From an uncultured Rhodospirillaceae bacterium (GTDB taxonomy: Bacteria > Pseudomonadota > Alphaproteobacteria > RF32 > CAG-239), in contig OMQE01000026.1 in the NCBI GenBank assembly GCA_900313155.1, positions 1 through 10,994 on the forward strand: a DNA stretch of 10,994 bases, written 5' to 3'. The position numbers and the translations under genes were made by a program. This document shows, in pieces, positions 1-8,048 of this stretch. The notes under the pieces are model-generated. The model was not told where the DNA came from. It ran no database searches and saw nothing but the letters and a program-made list of their open reading frames with translations. Every line of letters starts with the position of its first letter. Positions within the stretch are counted from its first letter, which is position 1.

Positions 1-1
1 T

Positions 2-1099
2 GTAACGCCAAAGCAAGAAGATGAACTTAAAATTGTTGATGCCGCTGAGGCAAAAGTGTTTGAAATTCCGCTGGTTCACAGTTTTGCACCGCAAGATGAG
101 GCTGTAAAAGTTTCGCAAAAGGCCGAAAGCAACCAATTAGCACTGGCAACAGATGATGTACCGTTGGAAAATTTGGGGGCAACAAGTGCACCAACCGTGC
201 AAATGGCGCAAAACGATGACCCATGGGAAGTGGCTGAAGTTGCCAATAAAAATGCGGCCCGAAATCAAAACGCCGAAATTCCGGATACGTCAAAGCCGAC
301 TACCGGTAACAGTGTGCCGTATAAGATGCAGAAAAATATTTTGATTCCAATACCAGATGAAATTGCCAACGAGAAAAATTTGACACCGCAATTTTCGTCG
401 TCGGCAGAAAATATCAAATTGGAAGAAGAACTTCGCCGCAAGCGGGGATTACCACCGATAAATAGCGAAAACGGCGCTCAAGACAAGGCAACATCATCTG
501 CAACCATTAACGGTGCGCAGCTAGCCCAAGATGGTGATGATAGTAATTTGACGACGTCACCAGAAGAAGAAAATGTTTCTAAAGAAGAAGATTCCGGTAG
601 TTTGACTGACAGTATTGCCGCATGGTTTTCGGGCGGGCGAAAAGATTCCGCAGATAAAAATAAGCAAGATGATACCAATTCAACATCAAAAGCCAAATCA
701 GGTCAGCAAGAGTCATCTTTGTTCCGCAAGCTGTTGGGTTTGGGCGCAGCAAGCAAAGATAATATTGCGCCGACCGAATTAAAGCTTTCGTTCCAGCCTG
801 ATCGTGCCGAAATTTCCGGTCAGACGCTGGAATGGATAAAGGCTTTTTCGGAAAATGTGGTCAAATATGATGACGTGGCGATTGAAATTCGCTTGGATCG
901 CGATGCGCCGTATGAATTACAGCAAAAAAGGTTGAATTTGCTCTATAAAATTTTGGCGAATAATGGTGTGGAATATCGTAAAGTTAATATAATTTTTACG
1001 GATAGAGAGCCAAACTCGTTTATTATTAGGAATGTACGCTATGTTACAAAAGAAGAAAAAGCGCAGCTTGCCGAAAAGCAAAAAAGTCCGTGGTATTGA
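2..1099 (+). CDS. Acidic protein with degenerate C-terminal OmpA-like domain (5' truncated)
   Basis: The reading frame is open to the left edge (first full codon at base 2), so the true start lies outside the window; a GTG at 56 is in frame but the upstream codons look equally coding. 365 codons are visible. Roughly residues 1-255 (counted from base 2) are low-complexity, rich in Glu, Asp, Asn, Ser and Lys, and probably disordered. From about residue 259 to 345 there is a folded segment that I read as a divergent OmpA-like domain: a beta strand (LKLSFQPDRAEIS), a helix, a strand (IEIRLDRDAP), a helix (QQKRLNLLYKILANNGV) and a last strand (KVNIIFTDREP). In the OmpA family an Asp after the second strand and an Arg in the following helix bind peptidoglycan; the Asp of LDRD and the Arg of QKRL sit in comparable places. 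The gene is 42 bases upstream of the TcpQ-like lipoprotein and in the same direction, so it is likely part of the pilus operon. A role in anchoring the secretin complex to the cell wall is inference. Confidence 0.72.
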   Translation, partial: VTPKQEDELKIVDAAEAKVFEIPLVHSFAPQDEAVKVSQKAESNQLALATDDVPLENLGATSAPTVQMAQNDDPWEVAEVANKNAARNQNAEIPDTSKPTTGNSVPYKMQKNILIPIPDEIANEKNLTPQFSSSAENIKLEEELRRKRGLPPINSENGAQDKATSSATINGAQLAQDGDDSNLTTSPEEENVSKEEDSGSLTDSIAAWFSGGRKDSADKNKQDDTNSTSKAKSGQQESSLFRKLLGLGAASKDNIAPTELKLSFQPDRAEISGQTLEWIKAFSENVVKYDDVAIEIRLDRDAPYELQQKRLNLLYKILANNGVEYRKVNIIFTDREPNSFIIRNVRYVTKEEKAQLAEKQKSPWY

Positions 1100-1141
1100 G
1101 CGGGGCGCTTAAAGAGTCAACATGTATTATAGGAAAATACG

Positions 1142-1870
1142 ATGAAAAACGAAAGTAAAACAATGAAAAACAAAAGTATGACGGCAACAGTGCTAATGGG
1201 CTTGTTTGCTCTCGTCGGTTGTGCGTATAATAACGGTCAGGAATATCCGGCTGAACAGCAGATGGGTATGGCTTATGACGCGCAGTGCGCAGACGGAATT
1301 TGCACCAGCAATCAGGAATATACAGCGGTTTGTGTAGAAAATGCCGATGGATATAGTGATTGCCATGATGCAACACCGGTGAATTATACACGCACGGCCG
1401 CCGATTTCAGAGCCTATGGCGAAAGAACACCGCGCGATCATCGTATTACGCAGGCGGGGGCAGGCAACAATATTTCTGCTGCCATACCGCCAAGCATTGA
1501 TAATGAAGTTATTGACTATGAGGCGCAGGTTGCCGGTGTGAATGGTGCTGTTTCGGGCTATACACCACCGGAAGCAATGCCGACCACCATTGAAGAAAAC
1601 GCCAATAAGGACTGGTTGGCCGAAGAAGGTCAAAGCTTAAAGAATTTACTCACTCAATGGAGTGATGAGGCCGGTTGGCGCTTAATTTGGAAAACAAATC
1701 GTAATTATACTTTGAATGCCGGCGCTATGTTCCGCGGTAATTTTGCCGATGTGGCTTCTGCTTTGGTCAGAGCTTTTGCGCGTGCAAGACCGGCACCGAT
1801 TGCAACATTTTATAAAGGCAATCGTGTTTTGGTGATTGAAACAATGGAGGATGAAAATGCGTATGATTAA
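1142..1870 (+). CDS. TcpQ/PilL-type pilus biogenesis lipoprotein
   Basis: Probable outer-membrane or periplasmic lipoprotein of 242 residues that works with the secretin of a type IVb pilus. The N-terminus has basic residues, a hydrophobic stretch and the lipobox LVGC, with the lipidated Cys at residue 27. Four further cysteines (49, 54, 64, 74) follow in a short Tyr/Asn-rich region and could form two disulfides. Residues 163-236 match the TcpQ-type C-terminal domain, also found at the end of R64 PilL: SLKNLLTQW, then GWRLIWKTN, an AxMFRGNF motif, a helix and a final beta strand ending VLVIE. In the TCP system TcpQ helps localise and stabilise the secretin TcpC; the same role here is inferred from the domain and from the secretin gene that follows directly. 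The start ATG has AGGA seven bases upstream; a second in-frame ATG at 1163 has no comparable site. The 3' end overlaps the next gene by 14 bases, suggesting translational coupling. Confidence 0.85.
   Translation: MKNESKTMKNKSMTATVLMGLFALVGCAYNNGQEYPAEQQMGMAYDAQCADGICTSNQEYTAVCVENADGYSDCHDATPVNYTRTAADFRAYGERTPRDHRITQAGAGNNISAAIPPSIDNEVIDYEAQVAGVNGAVSGYTPPEAMPTTIEENANKDWLAEEGQSLKNLLTQWSDEAGWRLIWKTNRNYTLNAGAMFRGNFADVASALVRAFARARPAPIATFYKGNRVLVIETMEDENAYD
1846..1850 (+). promoter_or_regulatory. Shine-Dalgarno site fixing the pilN start
   Basis: GGAGG lies inside the end of the upstream lipoprotein gene. It is six bases before ATG 1857. The alternatives fit less well: TTG 1836 lies upstream of the site, ATG 1851 abuts it, and ATG 1863 is 12 bases away. 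It therefore selects 1857 as the secretin start. Confidence 0.75.
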
Positions 1871-3440
1871 TTTATTAAAACCGGCTGCAATAGCTTTAGT
1901 TGGAATGACGATAGCGTGTTCCATCTCTCCGGAGTTAGATGAGCAGATTGCCACGCAGGCAGAAGAAGTGAAGGACTTGAAGGAAAAAGCTGTTGTTCCG
2001 GGAGAACCGGTTCCTGATGATGTGGTGCGTGTTAAGAACGACATTTGGCTTGGTGATACCAGTACGGTAGAATTTGAAGGCGAGGCATTACCTTCGTATT
2101 TGGAAGCCAAAGATGGTATTACACTTATCAGCAATCGTCCGATTACACTTTATGAAATCGGCACAATGATTAACAAAATTACATCATTGTCTGTTCGTTA
2201 TGCACCGGAATTGGAAGAAAATGCCATTGCTAATGCCGACAACAACGAACCGGCTTTGGACGATTTGGGGGCTCAATGGGCAGATTCAACCCGTATGATT
2301 GTTAATTACAAAGGTCCGATTAGCGGGCTTTTGGACGAAGTTGCCAACCGTTTTGGGGTTTGGTGGAAATATGAGAAGAAAGAAGTTTACTTCTATAAAT
2401 ATATTACCAAAACTTTCGTAATTTATTCTTTACCGACAAATCCGTCGCTCAATGTTTCAGTTGGCGGCGAAGGTGGTGCGGCCAGCATCTCGCAATCGAG
2501 CTCGATTGACGGTATGGATATGTGGGGCAACATTCAAAGTGCTGTTGAATCTATGATTACGCAAGACGGAAATATGGTAATGGATAAAGCCAACGGCACG
2601 ATTACCGTAACGGCAACACCGACAGACATTAAACGTGTGGCAAAATATGTTAATGAACAAAATCAGCGTGTTTCCAAGCAAGTTGCTATCAGTGTTAAGG
2701 TTTTCCAAGTTGCTATGACCGATTCTGATGCTTACGCGCTTGATTTATCGGCAACATTTAAGGCTGGTTCGCTTAAAAACGTGACGGCAAAATCACCGGG
2801 GTTTGTTGATGACACCTATAATAACCTCTCTATGGGTATTTCAAGCAAGCACTGGGACGTAAATGCGGCTATCGGTGCGCTGTCGGAAGAAGGCAGAACC
2901 AATTTGGTGACCAGTGGTACAGTGACCACAATGAACAACAAACCGGCACCGATTCAAGTGGTTAAAACACAGAACTACATTTCCAATATTACTAAAACAA
3001 ACAGTGGTGACAGCGATACGTATGACATTTCTGTTGAAACCGAAGAGATTGAAACCGGTTTTACGATGAGTGTGTTACCGCGTATTTTGGATCATGGTCG
3101 GTTGATGGTGTTCTTCAATTTAACATTGGCTGATTTATTGGAACTGCAAAAAGTTAATATTACCGGTGACGAAGACAGTGACAGTGAATTTATTCAAAAT
3201 CCGGTTATTGAAACACGCGGCTTTACGCAAGAAGTGGCGATGAAATCAGGTGAAACTTTGATTTTGGCAGGTTACGAACGTGTTGAAGATACAACCGATA
3301 AACAAGGTACCGGCTCGGCTAAAAACCCTATTTTGGGCGGCAAGCAAACAGCAGAAAAAGACCGCACGCTTTTGGTCATTATGTTGACACCGGTAGTTAT
3401 GGAATCGCCGCTCTCGCCAGAATCGAGAATGAACGACTAA
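1857..3440 (+). CDS. pilN: Type IVb pilus secretin lipoprotein (PilN family)
   Basis: Outer-membrane secretin that forms the ring through which the pilus leaves the cell. It is 527 residues from ATG 1857, close to the usual length of R64 PilN / BfpB-type secretins. A signal peptide ends in MTIAC, giving a lipidated Cys at residue 21; Thr at -3 is not the commonest lipobox residue. The N-terminal periplasmic part contains an STN-like segment around residues 153-192, with a GLLDEVANRFGVWWKYE motif typical of PilN proteins, and a short N1-like segment before residue 275. The secretin domain covers about 275-515. It includes the strand VAISVKVFQVA, the pair EETGF-like/MSVLPRI, the conserved GETLILAGYE at 465-474, the NPILGG signature at 490-495 and the closing strand LLVIMLTPVV. 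The gene overlaps the TcpQ-like gene by 14 bases and precedes pilO by 22 bases. The family call is firm; the exact symbol follows R64 nomenclature. Confidence 0.93.
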   Translation: MRMINLLKPAAIALVGMTIACSISPELDEQIATQAEEVKDLKEKAVVPGEPVPDDVVRVKNDIWLGDTSTVEFEGEALPSYLEAKDGITLISNRPITLYEIGTMINKITSLSVRYAPELEENAIANADNNEPALDDLGAQWADSTRMIVNYKGPISGLLDEVANRFGVWWKYEKKEVYFYKYITKTFVIYSLPTNPSLNVSVGGEGGAASISQSSSIDGMDMWGNIQSAVESMITQDGNMVMDKANGTITVTATPTDIKRVAKYVNEQNQRVSKQVAISVKVFQVAMTDSDAYALDLSATFKAGSLKNVTAKSPGFVDDTYNNLSMGISSKHWDVNAAIGALSEEGRTNLVTSGTVTTMNNKPAPIQVVKTQNYISNITKTNSGDSDTYDISVETEEIETGFTMSVLPRILDHGRLMVFFNLTLADLLELQKVNITGDEDSDSEFIQNPVIETRGFTQEVAMKSGETLILAGYERVEDTTDKQGTGSAKNPILGGKQTAEKDRTLLVIMLTPVVMESPLSPESRMND

Positions 3441-3462
3441 TTTAAGTAAAGGAGAGCTGAAA

Positions 3463-4710
3463 GTGGCTGAAGATCAAACAGAAGAAAAGGCGTGGAAGTC
3501 TTCCTTTACCGAAGGCGGCAAAACTTATGCCGCCAGCCTGTTTTGGCAACCGCTTTTAAATGAAGACAATCCGCTTCCGGAAGTTAAAGAAGCTGCCGAA
3601 AATATTTTAGAAGGTGCCGACTTATATGTGGTGCGCAAAGGAAAATCGCCACAATTTGGTTTGGCGGCTTCAACGCAGGGGTTTGCTCGCGGGGTGCCGT
3701 CTGCGGCTGTTGCCTTGGTAAGCAGTTTAGGCAATGTAACATCTTTTTTGGGTGTGTTCAAAGTAGATAGCGGTTGGTGGTATATTTGTTTTAGAAATGA
3801 CGTTATTCTTTCTGATGGGGATACGCTTTTTGTAAATGAAAAAGATGCTAAAGACCAATTTATTTCGATGCTTGCTGTGCCGGATTGGGATATTCTGTTT
3901 GCACCGGAAGAATGGGGTATTGATGAAACCCGTAACGACGATTTAGGCGAATTGCTTTCTAAAGGATTACAGGTTAAACTGGATAAAATCAGCGGTTCAA
4001 ATGACACAATTATGCTGGGTGTGATTATTGTCGGTTTTGCCATTATTTTATGGTTTGCTTATTCCAGTTTGAAAAGTATGTTCTTTACACCACCGAAGGC
4101 ACCGGTTATTGCGCCGGTTGAGCAAATTGAAACACCGGCATATATTCCGCCGGAGCCAAAACCGTGGGAAAAAATATATAATCCGGTTGATGTAATGAAA
4201 AAGTGCTATGAAGCCACCACAAAAGTTGTGCAACTTTTAGCACCGGGGTGGAGGTTAGAAGGCGTGACCTGCACACCGGAGAGCGGTTTGGTAACGTCTT
4301 GGCGCCGTGAGTTAGGGCGTATGACATGGATGGAACAAGCCTTGCGTACATCAGGCGTGGAGTTTTCATCACGGGTAATTTCTAAAGATGGCAGCACTTT
4401 TATGGTTAGCTTACCGATTGGAGAAATCAGCACACTGAATTCTCCGCCGGAATATACAACCGAAGAGTTAACCAATATTATTAACGATTTAAACCAAACC
4501 TTAGGGACAAATATCACAATGACGGAAAAATCTTGGGTTTCGCCGCGAGGGACAAGTTACAATATTATGGGGTTTAGTGTTAGCAGTAATAATGACCCGC
4601 TAAACTGGATTGAGTTGTTAATGAAATTTTCAGGGTTAACAATTAATACTGTAAAATATGATATTAACTCGAGCACATGGCAATATGAAGGAGAAATATA
4701 TGAGTTATAA
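3463..4710 (+). CDS. pilO: Type 4b pilus inner-membrane accessory protein PilO
   Basis: Bitopic inner-membrane protein of 415 residues, near the roughly 430 of R64 PilO, of the PilO_2-type accessory family needed for type IVb pilus assembly. Residues 1-180 form a cytoplasmic domain with strand-rich GGKTYAASLFWQPL and GWWYICFRND segments. A single transmembrane helix follows at about 183-203 (IMLGVIIVGFAIILWFAYSS). Next come a Pro-rich linker (about 207-238) and a periplasmic domain holding Cys248 and Cys270, which could form a disulfide. In T4b systems this protein is thought to connect the cytoplasmic ATPase/platform complex to periplasmic partners; the topology here fits that. The start is GTG 3463, with GGAG eight bases upstream. 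The last 11 bases overlap the following gene, so the two are probably translationally coupled. Assignment rests on the domain layout plus its position between the secretin and PilP-like genes. Confidence 0.88.
   Translation: MAEDQTEEKAWKSSFTEGGKTYAASLFWQPLLNEDNPLPEVKEAAENILEGADLYVVRKGKSPQFGLAASTQGFARGVPSAAVALVSSLGNVTSFLGVFKVDSGWWYICFRNDVILSDGDTLFVNEKDAKDQFISMLAVPDWDILFAPEEWGIDETRNDDLGELLSKGLQVKLDKISGSNDTIMLGVIIVGFAIILWFAYSSLKSMFFTPPKAPVIAPVEQIETPAYIPPEPKPWEKIYNPVDVMKKCYEATTKVVQLLAPGWRLEGVTCTPESGLVTSWRRELGRMTWMEQALRTSGVEFSSRVISKDGSTFMVSLPIGEISTLNSPPEYTTEELTNIINDLNQTLGTNITMTEKSWVSPRGTSYNIMGFSVSSNNDPLNWIELLMKFSGLTINTVKYDINSSTWQYEGEIYEL
4688..4693 (+). promoter_or_regulatory. Shine-Dalgarno site fixing the PilP-like start
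   Basis: AAGGAG sits within the end of pilO, six bases before ATG 4700. In-frame ATGs at 4658 and 4685 lie upstream of it and would put extra residues in front of what is otherwise a clean signal peptide. The site therefore selects 4700. Confidence 0.75.
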
Positions 4711-6325
4711 TCTGAAAAATAAAAATGTAGTCATTTTAGCTATGACGTTTGCGGTTATGATGACTATCAATAAAGCTGCATATTCTCAAGACGCGGCGTC
4801 GTTTTTGTTTGACGAGCCGGGGGTCAATGCCGAAGTGCAAGGTACGGCACAAAATATTGATAAAACGGCCGTAGAAGCTCTTCTAGCAGAAGAAGACAAA
4901 GTTGCCGAAGAAATAAAAGAAGCATCGACAAATGTTGCTGAACAAGCAACCGATGCTGTTAGTGAGTTATTGGACTCTGATAAAAATCTTTCAACAGAAG
5001 AACTTTTGCGACAAGAAACTACAACCGCTACCGAACAGACGACCGATGCTGTTAATGAGTTATTGGGTTCAGAAGAAAATCTTTCCGCGGAAGAACTTTT
5101 ACAAGAAGCGCCGAAAGATGCAGATGCCTTGTCTACCACAAATGAGCAGGAAGGCTTATTTGGTTTAGGCGAAGATGCCGAAACAGAGACTGCAACACAA
5201 GAGGATAAAGCCGAACAAAATGCCATAACCGCGCCGCGTTCGCCATTTGAAAATTTCAGTAACGCCATACTTTCTAAAGTTGATAATGATTTGTTTAATC
5301 AAATGTCAAAAATCGAAAAGCAAACCACGATTTTGAACTTGGAGCTCAAGCGTGAAGATGTGCGCAACAAAATAGAAGCGTTGCGTGCTGCGCGCGCTCT
5401 GGCACGTCAGGAGGCTGAGGCTCGCCGGATTGAACAAGAAGAAAAACTTAAAGATATGGAAGCAGCTCGTCAGGCCAAAATTTTGGAAGCTGAAGAAAAA
5501 CTTCGCGCCAGAGAAATTGAGCTCGAAAAAGTGCGTCAAGGTAAAATGCTTAATGATTATATGAACGAAATGCTCATTATGAATCAAAAGTGGATTGAAA
5601 AAAATGCTTCTTTACAAAATCGAATAAAAGAACTTGAAACGGAACGTAGAGAGCTGATAGCTTCGTTTGAAGAAAAAATTGCCGGTGTTAAGGCTAAAGC
5701 CGAGGAAGTTAAAACGCATGCCGTTCAAGCTGTGGAAAAATATACAGCATCATTAAAAGTTTTGACAGAGCAAATTGCACAACTTAAACAAGATATTTTG
5801 GAAAGCGAAGCCAAAATCCAACAGCTGAAAGATCAGGCAGCCAATAATCCGTTTGCTCAAGGTAATTTGGATCCGAATTCAGCATCTACAGACCTTTCAA
5901 AAGAGTATGCCATTATGGATATTACCGGACAGGGAGATGATGTTGTTGCTAAACTGGTCAGTCGTGACGGTACAACATTTACCGTTCATAAAGGTTCGGT
6001 ACTTCGTGGCGGCGAAACGGTTTTGAAAATTACCGAAAAGTATATAGCTTTTGATAAAAAAGGTATGAAGGCATATTTGTATCCGGGTGGTACAATAATG
6101 GAGTATGAACCGGTAAATACGTTCAACGAGGCCGAGAAGACTCCGGAAACAACGGAAAAGCAGAGCATTCGTCCGGATGAGCCGGTGCAGAAAGAACGTG
6201 TTTTCGGCAAGCCGATGGAAAAGAAGTCTGAAACAGCGAAAACGGGAAAAGAGAAAAGGACTCAAGAAAAACCTATGCCGAAAGTACATTCAATATCGTT
6301 TAGTCAGGGAATGTTTGCAAAATAG
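4700..6325 (+). CDS. pilP: Enlarged PilP-like pilus protein with long coiled coil
   Basis: Exported protein of 541 residues; R64-type PilP is usually only about 150-200. From ATG 4700 there is a signal peptide (hydrophobic core about 9-23, likely cut after AYS at 29). Then comes an acidic region (30-190) with two imperfect 31-residue-period repeats around D85 and D116. A long Glu/Lys/Ala/Leu-rich helical segment at about 194-382 has heptad character. A compact PilP-like domain follows at about 403-472 (YAIMDITGQGDD, AKLVSRDG, a KGSVLRGGETVLKI stretch, then a Lys-Gly turn and a final strand). The tail (476-541) is basic and low in complexity. In T4b pili PilP is a periplasmic partner of PilO/PilN. 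I infer that the coiled coil lets it reach across the periplasm. It overlaps pilO by 11 bases and ends 10 bases before the ATPase gene. Identity as PilP depends on the C-terminal domain and gene order; the rest has no match I recognise. Confidence 0.75.
   Translation: MSYNLKNKNVVILAMTFAVMMTINKAAYSQDAASFLFDEPGVNAEVQGTAQNIDKTAVEALLAEEDKVAEEIKEASTNVAEQATDAVSELLDSDKNLSTEELLRQETTTATEQTTDAVNELLGSEENLSAEELLQEAPKDADALSTTNEQEGLFGLGEDAETETATQEDKAEQNAITAPRSPFENFSNAILSKVDNDLFNQMSKIEKQTTILNLELKREDVRNKIEALRAARALARQEAEARRIEQEEKLKDMEAARQAKILEAEEKLRAREIELEKVRQGKMLNDYMNEMLIMNQKWIEKNASLQNRIKELETERRELIASFEEKIAGVKAKAEEVKTHAVQAVEKYTASLKVLTEQIAQLKQDILESEAKIQQLKDQAANNPFAQGNLDPNSASTDLSKEYAIMDITGQGDDVVAKLVSRDGTTFTVHKGSVLRGGETVLKITEKYIAFDKKGMKAYLYPGGTIMEYEPVNTFNEAEKTPETTEKQSIRPDEPVQKERVFGKPMEKKSETAKTGKEKRTQEKPMPKVHSISFSQGMFAK
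4940..5101 (+). repeat. Two-copy 93-base-period internal repeat
   Basis: Copy 1 (4940-5008) and copy 2 (5033-5101) of the PilP-like gene encode similar 23-residue units: EQATDAVSELLDSDKNLSTE followed by ELL, and EQTTDAVNELLGSEENLSAE followed by ELL. The period is 31 codons. The DNA is similar but not identical, so the duplication is not very recent or is under drift. A weaker AVEALLAEED segment near residue 57 may be an older copy. Confidence 0.8.
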
Positions 6326-6335
6326 CGAGGAATAA

Positions 6336-8039
6336 ATGGCTGAAGACGTTGTAACACAAGAGCAAACCAATACGGCCGCAACATCTGTTGCGGCTCAGCC
6401 GTCCCTTGTTTCAACGTCACCGGTTGTTAATTCGGAAAAAACTACTGAACCGCCGGCAAAAAAGAAAAAAAGCAATAACTTTTTTGACACGCTTTTTTCT
6501 AATGGCAACAAGTTATTAACTTTAGAAGATGGTGATGTTCAAGTAGATTCGGAAACGCGACGAATGTTGGCGCTTTTTTCCGATGGAACTTATCTGGTTG
6601 ACAATGCACACCGCTTTGATGGTAAAGTTTTGAACTTTACGTCAACGGCAAAGCGCCGGAAACTGTTTCTTAAAGAGCCGCAATATGTTTCGGCACACGA
6701 AATTTCAGCTATTTATGCTTATGCCGAACGCGGAATGGGACAAATCAATATTTCGGTAGAAGAATCTGCCGAATATCAGATGCAGATAGACTTTTTGAGT
6801 GTGATTTCTCGTGCGGCGCAAAAAAAAGTTTCAGATATTCACGTTATTGTTGCCGATTCGTCTGTAGTCCTTTTTCGTAATAACGGCATGATGGAACGTG
6901 AGTTGGAATATTCTAAAGAATGGGGGGAGGCCTTTGTTCGTGCGGCTTTTGCCTCGGCAGATATTTCCGATTCCAACTATGCACAAAACGAATTTCAGGG
7001 AGCACAGAAGCTTGGTGAAACGCCGTTGCGAGGCACAAACGGTAAGCTGAAATTGCCACATAATGTGTTGGCTATTCGTTTGCAATTTAATCCGGTGGCA
7101 TTCGGTTCACAATACTTGGTAATGCGTTTGCTTTACGCTGATGATAATCCGAATGGTAATAGCGATTTGCGTTCTTTGGGTCTGGAAGACCGCGAAATTA
7201 ATTTGTTTTATCGCCTGCGCGCAACTGCCGTTGGTTTAAACATTATTGCCGGCCCGACAGGTTCCGGTAAATCGACCACTTTGCAACGCAACATGATTAA
7301 GCTGATAGAAGAACGAAGTGGCGAAATTAACGTGATTACGGTGGAAGACCCGCCGGAGTATCCAATTCCGGGGGCACGACAAATGCCGGTGACAAATGCT
7401 AATACCGAAGAAGAAAAAGATGAAGAATTTAATAAAGCACTTTCTGCCGCTTTGCGTTCCGATCCTGATGTGATGATGGTCGGGGAAATTCGTTCTCTTT
7501 CGGCAGCGGGGTTGGTGTTTAAGGGCGCACTTTCCGGACACAGTGTGTGGTCTACGCTTCACGCCAACTCGGCTCCGGCAATTGTGACACGTTTGCGCGA
7601 TATGGGCGTGCAGCCTTATATGTTGAGTGATCCGGAAATTATGAAAGGACTGATTTCGCAGCGTTTGTTCCGTAAAATTTGCCCATATTGCCGTATTTCG
7701 GTCAAAGAGCGCATGAATGACCCGTCTTTTCAGCGATTAAAAACAGCTCTTGGCGATTATGGTATTGAAAACACGTACCTGCGCGGTCCGGGATGTAAGT
7801 ATTGTAACCATAAAGGAATTATCGGACGTATGTCTGTCCCGGAAATTATTATTCCTGACAGTTATTTCTTAAAACTCATTATTGATAATGATATTAAGGG
7901 CGCAATAGACTACTGGATTAGTGAACTAGATGGTCGGCCTTTGCGTGAAGCAGCCATTGAGCGAATGTTAAGAGGAATATTGGATTTGGACGAAGTTGAG
8001 CGTTGGTGCGGTTTGTTAGACCAGCGTCCGATTTATTAG
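6336..8039 (+). CDS. pilQ: Type IVb pilus assembly ATPase (PilQ / GspE-PilB family)
   Basis: Cytoplasmic hexameric secretion ATPase that drives pilus polymerisation. All family hallmarks are present in its 567 residues: Walker A GPTGSGKST (306-314), Asp box TVEDPPEY (E337, D338), Walker B DPDVMMVGEIR (376-386, catalytic Glu384) and His box GHSVWSTLHAN (401-411). A tetracysteine metal site (C449, C452, C487, C490) fits assembly rather than retraction ATPases. Residues 1-60 are Ala/Thr/Pro/Lys-rich and probably disordered; about 60-280 form the N-terminal domains, including a KKVSDIHVIV strand. Length is close to the R64 PilQ / BfpD class. The start ATG follows a GAGGA site by a short 4-base gap, 10 bases after the PilP-like stop; the gene ends 9 bases before pilR. 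No PilT-type retraction ATPase is visible, as is usual for R64-type pili. Confidence 0.95.
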   Translation: MAEDVVTQEQTNTAATSVAAQPSLVSTSPVVNSEKTTEPPAKKKKSNNFFDTLFSNGNKLLTLEDGDVQVDSETRRMLALFSDGTYLVDNAHRFDGKVLNFTSTAKRRKLFLKEPQYVSAHEISAIYAYAERGMGQINISVEESAEYQMQIDFLSVISRAAQKKVSDIHVIVADSSVVLFRNNGMMERELEYSKEWGEAFVRAAFASADISDSNYAQNEFQGAQKLGETPLRGTNGKLKLPHNVLAIRLQFNPVAFGSQYLVMRLLYADDNPNGNSDLRSLGLEDREINLFYRLRATAVGLNIIAGPTGSGKSTTLQRNMIKLIEERSGEINVITVEDPPEYPIPGARQMPVTNANTEEEKDEEFNKALSAALRSDPDVMMVGEIRSLSAAGLVFKGALSGHSVWSTLHANSAPAIVTRLRDMGVQPYMLSDPEIMKGLISQRLFRKICPYCRISVKERMNDPSFQRLKTALGDYGIENTYLRGPGCKYCNHKGIIGRMSVPEIIIPDSYFLKLIIDNDIKGAIDYWISELDGRPLREAAIERMLRGILDLDEVERWCGLLDQRPIY

Positions 8040-8048
8040 GAGGATGGA

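Noticed and set aside
1193..1633. 146-codon minus-strand frame opposite the TcpQ-like gene
   Set aside because: The opposite strand has a well-supported lipoprotein with signal, lipobox and TcpQ domain; the shadow frame has no recognisable domain.
4932..5168. 78-codon plus-strand frame inside the PilP-like gene
   Set aside because: It is a shifted-frame shadow of the 93-base repeat region, with Lys/Met/Pro-rich composition and no ribosome site.
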